Positions 22,764 through 35,034 are shown, counted from the first letter of the stretch. The stretch: 64,000 nt of DNA from Gambelia wislizenii (GCA_030847615.1 JAUMIR010000003.1:32238501-32302500); one strand, 5' to 3'. The notes: generated by a model from the letters alone, not told the origin. Translations and numbers: made by a program.

Positions 22764-22964
22764 CAGTGGGCTTCACAATCCCTGTGGATACCAAAATTAG
22801 TGGATGCTCAGATCCCATTATATACATTAGTGTGATAATATGGCCTCCCTTATATAAAACGAATAGCAAATTTTGCTTTTTGATATTTTTTTTTGCCCAT
22901 CTTTTTTTAACTGTGGTTGGTTGAATCCTTGGATGCAGAACCCATGGATACAGAGGACTGACTG
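22764..22964. mobile_element. Pogo/Tigger-like non-autonomous DNA element (201 bp)
   Basis: It begins CAGTGGGCTTCACAATCCCT and ends ATACAGAGGACTGACTG; GGTTGGTTGAATCCTTGGAT lies just inside the right end. TA duplications flank both ends (22762-22763 and 22965-22966). It is the best preserved of the pogo-like copies here. Confidence 0.82.
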
Positions 22965-22966
22965 TA

Positions 22967-23377
22967 TTGAGGAAGTCCAAGGCACCCATTTCTTTACCCT
23001 CCTCTCCAACTCACCCATACCCACCGCAGTACCATTCTGAATGTCTAATATATGCATTTTGGTGTGTCACATTAAACTCATGTGATAATTAACATTGATA
23101 AAAATCTGCATTAATAAATGGAATCAATGGAACCCCTTGAAATCAGTGGAACCTATTAGTCATCCATAAAGTATGCCCCATTGATTTCAGTAGTCGGACC
23201 CTGACTGTGACTGACATTTGATTTAACATTGAAATGCCCTAGATTCATTGCAATACAATGTACACATCACCTCAGGCATTCTCCCAGCTCTGAGGTTTGT
23301 CATACATTGGATCAATTCAACAGAGTCCCATCCATTTTATTTTTTAAAGTGTCCATTTTGAAAAATCTCTGGCTTTT
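22967..23377. other. No recognised feature
   Basis: No coding or repeat signal was recognised between the pogo-like element and the LINE-X copy. Confidence 0.4.
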
Positions 23378-25475
23378 CTTTGCAAACAAAGATTCAAGAA
23401 GGACTCATCCAGTGCTTTCTGCAAGTGCTCTGATGACTAAAAAAGCCAATCCGAGATAAACAAGTCCAGTTGCAGAAAGCACAGCAGAAGGTCTCCTTGG
23501 ATGATGCTTCTGGGTTATGATTCTTTCTGCGTTGTCGTTTCTCTTCAAGACTTGTTTGGCATGAGTTCTCAAATAAGGCTGCAGCATTGTGGGTAGTGCG
23601 TCTCCATGCCTCCCGATGTGAAGCCAGGGTGGACCATTGTTGGTGATCAATTTGGCCAAGCCTGAGATGTTGTTTCAGGGAGTCCTTGTATCGCCTTTTT
23701 GGAGTGCCCCTCTTACGCTGACCCGTGGAGAGTTCACCATAGAGTACTATTTTGGGGAGGCGATGGTCCTCCATCCTAGAAACATGCCCTGCCCAGCACA
23801 GCGGTGTTCTCAATATCATGGCCTCAATGCTGGTGATCCCTGCTTGCTCAAGGATAGCAACATTCGTCACATAATCAGTCCAGTGCATATTTAGGATTGT
23901 GCATATACAGCGCTGATAAAGCATTCAAGGAGTCGTAAATGTTGGAGATAGGTGACCCATGTTTCAGACCCATAAAGGAGAGTAGACAGTACAATGGCTC
24001 TATACACACTGATTATTTTTTTTTGCCTCGCCTCAGGTGTTTATTTCTCCAGAGTCTTTTGTAAAGTCTTCCAAATGTGCTATATGCCTTTGCTAATCTG
24101 TGATCAATCTCTTTGTCAATCCTGTCAACTGAAGAGATGATGCTTCCCAGGTAGGTGAACTGCTGAATGGACTTAAGCACAGATTTACCAATGGCAATGT
24201 GGGGATGATGGTGTTCATCCTGTGGTGCAGGCTGGTAAAGAACTTCCATTTTCTTCATGTTGACTTCCAGACCAAACACCTCTGCAGCTGTTGCAAAGCA
24301 GGATCTTAGGCAGTGCAGAGCTGCTTCTGTGTGGGCAACAAGGGCAGCAGCAACAGAGAAGAGCAGCTGTTGGACTAGATTGTTTAGAGTCTTAGTGCAA
24401 GCCCTCAGACGGCTTATGTTAAACAAGCTACCATCAATACAGTAATGTATATAGATGCCGTCTTCTTCTTCGAGCTCTGCCTTAGCCCTTTGGAACATCA
24501 TGCTGAAGAAGATTGTAAATAAAGTTGGAGTAAGAACACAACCTTGCTTCACTCCATTAGTTATTAGAAAGGGCTCTGAAAGAGCATGGCCATATCTGAC
24601 TTGACCCCGCTGGCCCTCGTGTAGCAAGGTAATCATTTTAAGGAATTTGGGGGGACATCTTAGTCTTTCCAGGATCTGCCACAAACCTTTTTTACTCACA
24701 GTGTCAAAGGCTTTGGTGAGGTCAAAAAATGTTACATAGAGATCCTTGTTCTGCTCTCTACATTTCTCTTGCAGTTGTCTAATGGCTGTAGTACTCCTAT
24801 TGGCTCTGAAGCCACACTGGCTTTCAGGAAGAAGTTCTTCTGCAATAGCAGGAACTAATCAGTTCAAGAGTATCCTTGCAAGGATTTTTCCAGCAATAGA
24901 GAGCAGTGTTATGCCTCAATAGTTTGAACAATTGGATTTTGCTCCTTTTTTCTTGTACAGGGTGATGATGACTGCATCTCAGAGATCTGATGGCAATTCC
25001 CCTTTTCCCCAGCAATTCACAAGGAGTTTGTGGAATTTATCATGGAGTACACGACCTCCGTGTTTCCAAACTTCAGGTGGGATTCCATCAATCCCAGCTG
25101 CCTTGCTGTTTTTCATCTGCTGTATGGCCTTAACGGTCTCTTCCAAAGTGGGAGCTATGTCCAATTCATTTTTCATCGGTTTTTGTATCATATGTTGAAT
25201 AGCTGAGCCTTGGACTACTCGGTTGGCACTAAAGAGACTTTGAAAGTGTTCAGCCCATCGGTTCAGGATGGAGGCTTTATCAGTAATTAGTGTTTGACCA
25301 TCTGTACTGTATAAAGAGCTTTGGACCTGATAAGTATGTCCAAACACTGCTTTAAGAGCTTCATAAAATCCTCTAAGATCACCCAGATCTGCACAGCAAT
25401 GTGTCTTTTCTGCTATATTGATCCACCACTTGTTCTGCATGTCTCGGAGTTTTTGTTGAAGTTTACTACATGTGA
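23378..25475 (-). mobile_element. LINE-X, 5'-truncated non-LTR retrotransposon, copy 1
   Basis: A 2.1-kb minus-strand copy covering most of the reverse transcriptase and the whole C-terminus. Its 3' end (low coordinate) is a perfect small hairpin, CTTTG-CAAA-CAAAG at 23378-23391. The same tail ends two other copies (49868 and 55143). I cannot place the clade with certainty: the protein differs from the CR1, BovB and L2 copies in this window. Similarity fades near 25475, taken as the 5' truncation. Confidence 0.85.
23394..25460 (-). pseudogene. LINE-X ORF2 remnant: reverse transcriptase plus C2HC zinc finger
   Basis: From high to low coordinates: LGDLRGFYEALKAVFG, SKAAGIDGIPPEVWKHGG (about 25100), then across a frame break ESQCGFRANRSTTAIRQLQE (about 24830-24760), the TKAFDTVSKKGLWQIL block (about 24730-24680) and GVKQGCVLTPTLFTIFF (about 24550-24500). 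The catalytic FADD box reads FSVA at 24349-24360, so both Asp residues are lost. Downstream are FTYLGSIISS, WAGHVSRMEDHRLPKIVLYG (about 23800-23740) and a finger with Cx2C-x12-Hx3C spacing (about 23485-23420). The protein is dead by active-site loss and frameshifts. In the family this enzyme would copy its RNA at a nicked target. Confidence 0.85.
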
Positions 25476-26117
25476 GACTCACAATTTGAAAAATACAAAC
25501 AGGAGAATACATATATAGACAGAAAAATGCTTTAGCCAAAGGAGAAAACATATCTAAAAATGTCTACTGTAGTAAATTTGCATTAACAAACATGTAATTA
25601 TGGGAAATTGATATGCAAAATGCTACAAATTTCAATGTGAAAAGAAAAACCTTTGCAAACTGACACAAAGAATGGGTGTTGCAGGAACAGAGGAAGAGTT
25701 TACAGAAGCACAAGGAAACAGACATTTCTACAGCCATATGTAAGAATAGGAAGAATTCCTTTTATATTGTGGTCCATGGCCAATCAATTTCTACTTAAAC
25801 TGAAATGTATCCATGAAACTTCCATTGCCCAATGTCACGTATTCCAAGACTCAAAATGGAAGCTGTTTTGTTCTGAGCCAACTCACTGACCTACTAGTTC
25901 CAAAGTGCCTATAATGTTTCTCTAGCTGCCTTAAATCGAGCTTAAATTGGAGAAGCTAAGAAATGAACACAAAAACTTCTGCATGGAAAGTATATTCCCT
26001 TCTACTGAACTAGATAATATGACTACTGACTATTATAAAGATACTCCATGCTTGAACCACTGACTATGTAGAAAGCCTGTTTTTATTATGATGCATCTCC
26101 ATTCTCTGGCCTTTAAA
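25476..26117. other. No recognised feature
   Basis: AT-rich sequence without a recognised gene or repeat edge. Confidence 0.4.
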
Positions 26118-26300
26118 TGTACAATGTAGAAATAATGCAATTTGACACCACTTATAACTGCCATGGCTCCATCCTACAGAATCCTGGGATTCATAGTTTT
26201 GTGAGACATCAGCATGGCAGAGAAAGCTAAATATATTGTAAAACTATAAATCCCAGGGTGGAGATAAAGCAGTGTCAATAACTGCATTATTTCTACAGCA
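26118..26300. mobile_element. M1 inverted-repeat element, intact copy
   Basis: It reads GTAGAAATAATGCAATTTGA, ACTGCCATGGCTCC, AATCCTGGGATTCATAG, then the inverted AAACTATAAATCCCAGG and ACTGCATTATTTCTAC. Both termini are present in one uninterrupted element, which gives the model for the split copy at 7084-9322. Confidence 0.8.
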
Positions 26301-26626
26301 TAGATGCACCTAAAAACAATAGGATACACACGTAACCCCAGTGTGAATAATCATTCATACCCCAGTGAATTGGTTTTGCTCAAAGAAGCTAGATTGGACT
26401 TAGCCCATCAGATACTCAGTTTCTTTTCCTTTTCTCTTTCTTCTGTTACTTCTCTAAGATTCCTGAACATGTGCAATCTTTCTTTGGATTTCAGAAGATC
26501 AAAAAGAACAAGGTGTGTACATTTTGGTGTCAACAATTTATTTAGGGTAACCATCTAGTTCAAGAACATGTTTTGTTCTCTAAAAAATCAGAAATATTCT
26601 GACATAGTTGACTTGGGGCTCATCTA

Positions 26627-26900
26627 CACAAGGCAGGATACACTGGCTCCCTGCCACAGTACCCTAGCCATGGATCAGGCCCGTTGTTTCCCTGCTACCA
26701 CCTCCAAATTGGCCAGACTGCAGATGGGCCCATTGGTCCACTGCTGCAGCCACTGCTGCCATCTCCCTCACTCCTTGGAAGGCAGGAAACTAGCCCGCAA
26801 CATGTGACCAAGGAGCCCTGCATGTGACCAGCCTTGGTCACATGCTGTGGGACTCCTTCCTTCCTTCTGAGACAGCAAGGCAGACTGGTAGCAGCAGCAA
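26627..26900. mobile_element. Possible TIR element M2, one end clear
   Basis: The left end GGGGCTCATCTACACAAGGC and following GGATACACTGGCTCCCTGCC match, inverted, the right end of the element at 33667-34198. Both share GTCACATG... blocks around CTGGTCACATG. The right end of this copy was not found, so the end coordinate is approximate. Confidence 0.5.
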
Positions 26901-27402
26901 GGGCTTTCCAGCCTAAGCCATCAAAGCAACATGGTATTAGTTACATGTATTAACTCACTTTTTTAATGGGGCATAATACCAAAGGCTTTGGACTTCATCC
27001 TTATATTAATAATCGATACAGCTGATGATTTGGGAAGAAAGTTCTGTTGAAATTTTTGGGATTTCCTTCCATTTGCAAAGACAGACAATAGTCATTTTCT
27101 ATAGGCAGGTAATCACATTTTTAACTATGAGGAGCAACTCACAAGATAATATTAAGCTGAATGGAGACAGAGGTCCTCACATTTTTATCTGGATGCACAA
27201 TCTAAAGACAGGTACAATTAAGCATTCACTCATGTTTACCTGACCTCTGGAAAGAGCACTTCTGTATGCACATTAGGCAGCTGTGAATGGCTCATCTAAT
27301 AATTAATGGGTAACAGGGCAAATGAAAACCATTACATCCCTGAAAAATTCTAACCTTCCCTTTTGTTTCAGTGCTTCATTAAGTAGTAAGTAGTGATGTA
27401 GG

Positions 27403-27628
27403 GAGAGCCCATGTGGTGTAGTGGTCTGGGTTGAACCAGGACTCTGGAGACCATGGTTTCAATCCCCGCTCAAGCCATTGGGTAACCTTGGACAAGTCAC
27501 ACTCTCTTAGCCTCAGAGGAAGGCAAAGGCAAACCCCCTCTGAAAAAATCTTGCCAAGAAAACCCCTCAATATGTTTACCTTAGGATTTCCATAAATCAG
27601 AAATGACTTGATGGCACACAACTACAGC
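27403..27628 (+). mobile_element. tRNA-derived SINE with BovB-like tail (Sauria type)
   Basis: The tRNA-like head has GTGGTGTAGTGGTCTGGGTT as A-box region and GGTTTCAATCC (27455-27465) as B box. It is followed by GACAAGTCACACTCTCTTAG, GGCAAAGGCAAACC and CTTGCCAAGAAAACCCC, and ends CCATAAATCAGAAATGACTT and GGCACACAAC. The tail is the BovB-type 3' end, so BovB reverse transcriptase is the expected helper. Confidence 0.82.
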
Positions 27629-29011
27629 AAAGCGATAAATGCTTCCACTCCTACTCAGTCTTAACATAACGTATAGATGCTAAGGGAGCAATGGGGAATG
27701 TGTAGTCCTTCAAATGTTCCTGGACCACAAATCCCATGATTCTCCACTATTGGCTATACTGGCTGGGGAAATGCAGCCCAGAAATATTTGGAGGGGCACA
27801 TGCTGGCCAACCCTGTTCTAATGTCATACCACAACTGTCTTCATGAAAAATATATCTTAAGTGTAAACAAACAAAGAATTTAATCCAAACACCTTGGTTA
27901 ATTGTTGGAGATCATCCACAAGCTTCACATAAGATGGTTAATGTCTCACCAAAAGATTACTTCCTTAGTAGGAATGGGGAAGCTTGGTATGATCTCCATT
28001 TTTTCCCCCAATGACTAGAAATCATTCACATTTCCTGCACTAGTATGAGAGTCAGAATAGAGTGATTCTTTAGATTGTGCTCAACTCTATAAATTTTATA
28101 ATGCACTGTTCAGCTCAAAGGTTGTGTACAAAAATGAGTATATTGGGGGAAATTGCATACAAAATGAATATGTTAGAGACAACTGGGCACAAAAATGCAT
28201 GTTTTTGTGCCCTTTTCATTTAACTGAAGCCTGAAGGTGTAGAAGGTGTAGAAATTAGATGGAATAGACTTATGACTGAGTATAGCAAAGCTGACACAAA
28301 CTGGAAGCAGATAGATTCATCCATCTAAGTTCTATACTATTGTATACATAATGAAATCTTGTGATGAAAGATGTGAAGATAATCAAATATTGGTTTTTAA
28401 TAAACTCTCAGCTCTCAGTAACTTTTGATTAATCACTTAAAAGGTTTAACTCCACACTACTCTGAATATGATGGTACCATTTGATTTCAAAAGCGAAACA
28501 GTGCCAGTCCTTTTGATGGAAGAAATGAGGCCTGAAGCCTCAGAGAGCTGCTGCCAGTCAGAGGCTGGCATCCTGTTTGTGGCATACACGTGTTAAATTA
28601 ATTGTAGGCCTTCCTATGTCTGTTTTTGGTCACTGCAGAGGTTAGTATTTCCTTTCCTTCTTCTATAGTGACACAAGTGACCTACCATAGAACCTCTGGG
28701 AAGCCCTTCCACCCATCTTCATTCATGCCTGGAGGAAAGTAAGGTTGGGGAAATCATAGAATCATCTGGCTGTTTCCCCATAACTAGACATGAAAAAATT
28801 GCATCAGCCACTAACACCTCCAGAGGACTATAGCAGACTTCAGCAGATGATGGAATTGCTTCACATTTGGCCACAGTGACATAGCCAGACACTTCTGAAA
28901 TCCCACCCCGCACTCTTCCACACATGAATGGCCATGGGTGAGATGCTTCAGCAGCTCTACGGTGGGTCTGGGAGTAGTAAATATTCATTGTAGCATGCAG
29001 GATTGGAGCCA
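27629..29011. other. No recognised feature
   Basis: Only weak words such as AAATCCCATGATTCTCC near 27728 recall dispersed repeats. No boundary can be set. Confidence 0.4.
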
Positions 29012-29076
29012 GAGTTGACAATACTGGGCTAGATGGACCAGTGATCTGACTCAGTATAAGGTAGCTTCATCTGTTG
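29012..29076 (+). mobile_element. LINE 3'-end fragment (CR1-like)
   Basis: ACTGGGCTAGATGGACCAGT followed by GATCTGACTCAGTATAAGG is a widespread amniote LINE 3'-end word, which I associate with CR1-type tails. A more decayed version may lie at 31549-31628. Confidence 0.5.
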
Positions 29077-30277
29077 TGGGCAAATCATGGCCTCCCTTGG
29101 AGTCTTCTAAAGTAGGAACATAAACTTGATAGGGGTATCTGTGCAGGAAAGAGACCAAATGCACATTCTTTCCCCATTGTTACCCCACAGGGGAAACATG
29201 TAAGCTTGAGGAGGAAGCATAACACAATCATTTCCTCTCCTTGCAGTTTCTTTATAACACTCAGAGGAACTCCGGATACCTGGCCATATAAATAGGTTTC
29301 ATGACACTTGTGGTCTACTAGGGCATGTCCAGCTGTCCCATGTGTCCTGGATTCAAATAACTGATACTTACTTTTAGGGGAGTGTATCTTTATTCAAGCA
29401 TAAAATCTGAGAATGCAGCAGAATGATACATTTATAGGGGAGTTTCTATTGAGGCATTCTTTTTCACCTACTGCTGTATCTCATTTTCTTAGCAGTTGAT
29501 TAGAATCCATTTGGTTCCACTGGGATACACCCAATGACATTCCCCTGATAAACAGATATACAGGAGAGATAAAAGAAAATAACATATTGCCGCTAGTGCT
29601 TAGAAAGTTGTTAAAACCACATATTCAACATCCACTTATCTTTTATGTATACAGATATTTGTGGTGATAAATGGCCCATTATGGAAAGTGATTGTCTGAA
29701 GGGCTAAAGCAGACGGTGGGCCTGCATACTGAGCAAAGTCTTTGACCATTTACTGCTCATATTTTCTATTATTCGTTATGCTGCTCCATTATTTTATGTA
29801 CTTCCAGCTTGTCAGCACAGAATACAAGCAGAATGGAAATAAATTCACTGCTAAAGACAATCTGGCTGACTGCATTTCAGAACATTTTGTGTTTGATATT
29901 GAATGTGATGCATGGTTTCTCAATAAACCACACCCTCCTCAATTATGGTGAGGATCACAGGCTACTTTGTAGGGGGTGGGAAGCAGAAGACACCAAGCTC
30001 AGCACTAGAGATGGAATAGAAATTCATCCATTTCCTGACTAGGATGGAATTTGAAGTTCCCAAACCCTAGACAAACATGCATGGGAAGAACAATGGTGTG
30101 TTGTTTTGTTCACAACAAAACTCTATACTTTCTGAGAACTGTGCAAGAGTTTGAGAACCTGTGCAGCTTTATACTAAAAACCTACAATCACAGTCTTTTT
30201 ACTATGCACAGAAGACTATACAGCTTTCTCTGAGAATTTCACCCACTTACACTGTTTGTTGCTATATATCTTCCTTA
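29077..30277. other. No recognised feature
   Basis: Two overlapping open frames (29742-29951 and 29809-30042) show no motif. No repeat was recognised. Confidence 0.4.
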
Positions 30278-30487
30278 TCTGGCCCTCCATATCCATGGAT
30301 TCTGCATCCACAGATCCACAACTTGAAATTTTCAAAAAATGCCAAAAAGCAAACCTTGATTTTGCCTTTTATATAAGGGACACCATTATACTATGCCATT
30401 GTATATAATCGGACTTGAGCATCCACAGATTTTGGTATCAATGGGAGGCCCTGGAACCAAACCCCAGCAGATATCAGGGGTCCACTG
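30278..30487. mobile_element. Pogo/Tigger-like non-autonomous DNA element
   Basis: Left GGCCCTCCATATCCATGG and right CAGATATCAGGGGTCCACTG are imperfect inverted repeats, followed by TA at 30488-30489. CCAAAAAGCAAACCTTGATT and TTATATAAGGGACACC are shared, with changes, with the copy at 22764. Confidence 0.72.
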
Positions 30488-30599
30488 TACTCGGGAAAAG
30501 TGCACAAAATGTAAAACTAAATTGCATGCTATACCCCTATATAAACAACATGGTGATGGTTTTGGCATCATGGCTACAGCCTTTGCTGGTTTGAAGGTC

Positions 30600-30828
30600 A
30601 CACAACTCCAGTGCTTTGAGCATTGGACTACAGCTCTGAAGACCAGGGTTCAAATCCCCACTCAACAATAGAAACCCACTGGATGACCTTGGGCAAATCC
30701 CACTCTCTCAGCCTCAGAGGAAAGCAAAAGCAGCCCCCCCCCAACAACTCTTGCCAAGAAAACCCTGTGATAGGTTTGCCTTAGGGTCACCACAAGTCAG
30801 AAACTACTTGAAGCACACAACAACAATA
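30600..30828 (+). mobile_element. tRNA-derived SINE with BovB-like tail (Sauria type)
   Basis: The B box GGTTCAAATCC is at 30647-30657. The body has GATGACCTTGGGCAAATCCC, CTCAGCCTCAGAGGAAAGC and TTGCCAAGAAAACCC, and the tail is CACCACAAGTCAGAAACTAC and GCACACAACAACAA. Confidence 0.82.
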
Positions 30829-30834
30829 TGCATT

Positions 30835-31150
30835 AAACTATTTATATCCTGTATCCAAAGATCTCAGAAAGGCATACAATAAAATCAATTTAAATAATTT
30901 AAATTTTAAAATAGTAAAAGATAATTTACAGTCCAGTTTATATATTAGACTATATAACAATGTAAAACAAATTAAAACTGTTAAAACCATGTATATGGAC
31001 AGATTATATATAAATCACTAGGCCATAAAGGCTTTACTAAAAAGCCATGTTTTAACCCAGCACTGGCAATGAAGCCAAAGATGGTGCTAGTTAGCACTTG
31101 AAGGAGAGGACATTCCACTACTGGGAGGTAGCTACCATTAGAACGATCTA
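30835..31150. repeat. Probable old LINE remnant
   Basis: AT-rich sequence with AAAGGCATACAATAAAATC, AAAGCCATGTTTTAACCC and GGACATTCCACTACTGGGAG resembles a common vertebrate LINE 3' untranslated region. The similarity is from memory and weak; clade and strand are not assigned. Confidence 0.3.
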
Positions 31151-33491
31151 TAATCCAGGTGCAGCTTGAATCTTACTGAGAGAAGAATATTGCTTTTATG
31201 TATTTTCTGTATCTCTCAAAGGGCTAGCAACAAAGAAAGATGCAAGGCTGGGTAGTTGAGTAGATTCTATGCATACACATAAGGAGAGTTATGGAACGGC
31301 ATTTGTACCATTGTCATCTTTGCTTCAGTTGGTGGAACAGAGTAGCCTGGGAGATGAGTAGGACAGAAAGTTGACAGCTAGCGTAATCTTTTGAAAATAA
31401 AACTTCTATCTTTGTGCTGTTTTATTGAGAGCTTACCCTGTATCAGTAAAAAAATAAAACTCCATGTTTGAATGGGAAAAGTGATCAAGTGTGTTACAGT
31501 TGTGGAAGGACCCAGACTCAGTTATCTCCAAGCAGATCTAGAAAAAACTCTGTCTGGGATCTTGGAAAGCTGCTGCCAAACAGAGTATGAGGTGGACCAA
31601 AGGTCTTCAAGAATGTTCTTATGACTGTCTTCTAAGATTGTTTCTATGACATTCTTTTAAAAAAATACAGGAGAAAGTCCAGCTTGGCAATGATCCAAAT
31701 ACTATCATGGGTTTGCATCTGCTGCTATTAAGTATGAAGTGGCTGTTATAACTGGATTAGTACAACTCATGAACCAGCAGATGCTAACTAGAATCCTCTT
31801 GGTGACATATACTGGTATAACCCCTAATTTCACCAATTTATACATTTTGGGGAGTAGAATGAAGCAATTTGCATTTGCTTCCCGCAATGTGCAAAGGCAG
31901 CTAGAACTGGTAGAGTTAGCACTCTTAGCATGCCTATAATAGCTACTTTCCACTATGGTGATTTCCTGTTTGCTTTAACATGCCTACTGTCTTCCTGTAT
32001 CACTCTAACCTGCAGACATTTTTTCTTTCTCTCCCTCTCTCTCCTCCATTATACCATATGTTTGCTTATGGACAAATATTTGTAAGTAAAGCTACTTCTT
32101 TATGATTTATGAAGAAGCCTAGGCTTATTTCCTTCCCTGCTAGATCCTATGTTTGTATTGGTGAGCATGGGACTGGTTGTTGTTCCGTTTCTGCTTTGCC
32201 AGTTACTCTGTTAGAAAGATTCAGTGCTATTACCGTATTCACATTTCCCAACAGTTAACTTGTCTGGGTGCACCCCTGAAGCCAATCAACAACTAGAGAG
32301 ATAGATCTGTGCCTATGAGTTCACCAGCTTCTGTTACACACCCAGGGAGGAATTAGTGAGGAGAAAGCAACCTCCACCCCCACCCCATATAGGTATGCTT
32401 AGAGAGACCTACACTGATTGCATGTCTCAGTCCATTCCTTCCTCCAATGAATGGGGTCTGGCAATGCCGTCGTAAAGTCTTAAGTGGTATCCTTTTCCAT
32501 CACTGCTGCCTGAGCTCCTGTAAAATAGAGACACCAAATCATGAAAAGCATTGAACAATAAGAGTCCTTACCTCATTACTAACATTATTTCACTGGAGCC
32601 AAGTGCATATGGGTCAGACATGAGGATAGTGTACCAACTCTCATTCAATTATAATACTTTGTATCATAGATCACATAATAATTTTATTATTCTTTTGATA
32701 ATAATGACCCAATCAGTCATGAATTTCCAGAAAGCTGGTCTCACACTCTTGAATTTCTTGTATCTGTCACTGAGGTAGCCAAGCTACATAATTTTACCTC
32801 TTCACTCTTCCTCATCTGTCACATTATTGATCCTTTTTCTCTTACATCATTTTCGTTGCTGTTCCTTAAATATTGTCCAATATGTTGACAAGTCTCTTGT
32901 GGTACATGCTGCGAGACTTCACATATGTACACTTTAATAACCAAGGATTCAACTATATAATTACATTGCACTGGACAGCAAATAGTTTTCATCAGAGGCT
33001 AGATTTTTCCTCTAAATTTTAGAAACCCCCCCCCCCCAAAAAAAATAGGCTGGTATCCTGCCCACAACCTTCCCTGGAGAAATTTGCCCTTGACACAGTC
33101 ATGAATGATGTGATGACATTGAAAATGTTTTACACTGATGCTTTTTATGTTGAGCTGCCTTTAGAACCATCATTTAGTTTAAAAGGCAGTGGGGCTTCCT
33201 ACAGTAGCCAACAGGTGTCATTCCCCACCCAGGAACATGAGGAACATATTGGGGTATAGGAAATGTTCACGAGGTATATATGGGAACACATTAGGGTAAA
33301 GGGGAATTTTTAGGGCATCCCTCTTTCCCTGACTTTCAAAGAGAGAGCTCAACATTTTTCTCTGAGAGCTTGGGTCAGTCCTACATGGGGTGGGAGGAGC
33401 AAAACCTATGGACCAGCCAAGGAGATTCACAAGAGAATTTCCTGGATTTCCTGCCTCAAAATTTCTCAAGTTTTGACTCTCAAGTGCCGCC
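31151..33491. other. No recognised gene; short tandem and homopolymer runs
   Basis: An old tail-like word lies at 31549-31628. A CT-rich run is at 32026-32044 and a C run followed by A at 33026-33047. Open frames at 31705-31953 and 32551-32778 have no motif. Confidence 0.4.
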
Positions 33492-33527
33492 CTGAAGAAG
33501 GCTTTAAGAGCAGCTATAAGCTGAAAT
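33492..33527 (+). ncRNA. Hammerhead-ribozyme-like core (relic)
   Basis: CTGAAGA (33492-33498) is followed by a potential stem II (AGGCTT pairing with AAGCT, one bulge) and then GAAA (33523-33526). This is the order of the hammerhead catalytic core CUGANGA, stem II, GAAA. AACAAATAAAC follows about 20 bases later. I could not define stems I and III or the cleavage site, so this is a motif match only. Confidence 0.35.
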
Positions 33528-33666
33528 GTTTGGGCTTTTCAACAAATAAACTTATCGTATTTTGTATATTTTGAAACATGCCTCTTTCCCTGTCCTGTGT
33601 AAGACAAACTAGAGTTTGTTACACCAGAACAGAGGAGGCAATTGTCTGCACACTCATCTGAGAGTA

Positions 33667-34198
33667 GGGCTTACTTGCACTGGCCAAATACCCCAACTTG
33701 CCCTCATTCCAGAGCCCTGCAGTCCAAACAACACAGGGCATTTGCCCTGATCTGCCCCCCCTAGGCAGTCCAAATAACCCCAGGGCAGATACAGGGCTGG
33801 AATGGGGGCAAGCTGGGATAGGACCCTTTTAGAAAATACCCTGTTTAATCCAGTATCACTGGATCAGGCCCCACATCCATCCCAAAATGCTGCTTCATGC
33901 TGCTGCTATCAGTTCCCTGGCTCTCCTAGAAGCCAGGCAAGGGTCCTGCAGCAAATGACTGAGGCTGGTCACATGCAGGGGGTTTGCGGTCACATGTTGT
34001 GGGACCCCTGCCTGGCTTTGTGTTAATGAGAAAATTACAGCGGCAGTGGCCATGGCTTCAGTGACAGGACAGCATCCTATTTGGACTCCGGGCCATTTTC
34101 TGCAAGTAACGGGGGGGGTGTGTGCAGGGATGGGCCACTGCCTCAGCCAGAATGTGCCAGCAGGGAGCCAGCATATCCTGCCTGGTGTAATGAGCCCT
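33667..34198. mobile_element. TIR element M2, probable complete copy
   Basis: Left AGGGCTTACTTGCACTGGCC and the complement of the right end, AGGGCTCATTACACCAGGC, form imperfect inverted repeats. Inside are GGATCAGGCCCC, GGTCACATGCAGGGGG and GGTCACATGTTGTGGGACCC, also present in the copy at 26627. Non-coding, GC-rich compared with its flanks. No exact target-site duplication was found. Confidence 0.5.
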
Positions 34199-34785
34199 AG
34201 GTCTCACTCAGCTCAGTAGGCCTCACTTTTGAGTAAGCATGCACAGGACTGTCCTGTAAACTGAACAGTTGTCAACCACCAGCCAGTGGCCTGCAGAAGG
34301 AAACTATTTTATAAACACAGCTCTTAGTTCTCATTGGGGGAAGCTCACACCAGTAAGTTTCTTTTCATACTTTGTTGGTCTCTGATTCTTTTGCTTATGA
34401 AATATTTGCCAAACAAAGAGCAATTTTCTCCTTGTGCAGGAGTCAGCTAATTAGCATGGTACCCTGTCATTCTGTCACACTGACTTGACAAACAATATAG
34501 CAGATTAAAGAGTTGCTAATTGGCTGATACTGTTAGCTGCAATTTCACAGTGCTAATGTACCAAGAAAACATTAAAAAGTTGCTTTGATCAGACTATGGG
34601 AAAATTACAGAAAGTGAGTCTTGAAAGAATAGTCAGTAAGAGTAATGTTATGTGATGTGGAAAAACATGCATTATCACTTGGAGAGACTGGAAATGTGGT
34701 GGCGAGGAGGCAGAAAAGAAAAAGTGTGAACACAATGATGTAATTTGAAGGAGCAACAGAAATTAACCAAGTACTGTGACAGGAA

Positions 34786-34789
<4 letters not shown>

Positions 34790-34833
<44 letters not shown>

Positions 34834-34872
34834 TCACACACACACACACATAGAGAGAGAGACAGAGAGAGC
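34790..34872. repeat. Compound microsatellite (TC)n-(CA)n-(GA)n
   Basis: A long TC run (34790-34834) is followed by CA units (34835-34850) and a GA run (34853-34871). The TC and GA parts are complementary and could fold on each other. Confidence 0.95.
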
Positions 34873-35034
34873 GCTGGCCCTCTCATTAGACCAAGTGAGA
34901 AAGCTGTTTCAGTCAGCAGACTTTAAGGTACATTGAAAGGATAGATAGGATATTTAATTTATCACTGGCGGCAATCCTGTATCATAGAGTGACATCTTGG
35001 TAGCACTACATCATATTGTTACAGAATTGTGACA

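Noticed and set aside
22537..22989. A 150-codon minus-strand open frame
   Set aside because: It runs through the whole pogo-like element at 22764-22964, so it is a by-product of that repeat.
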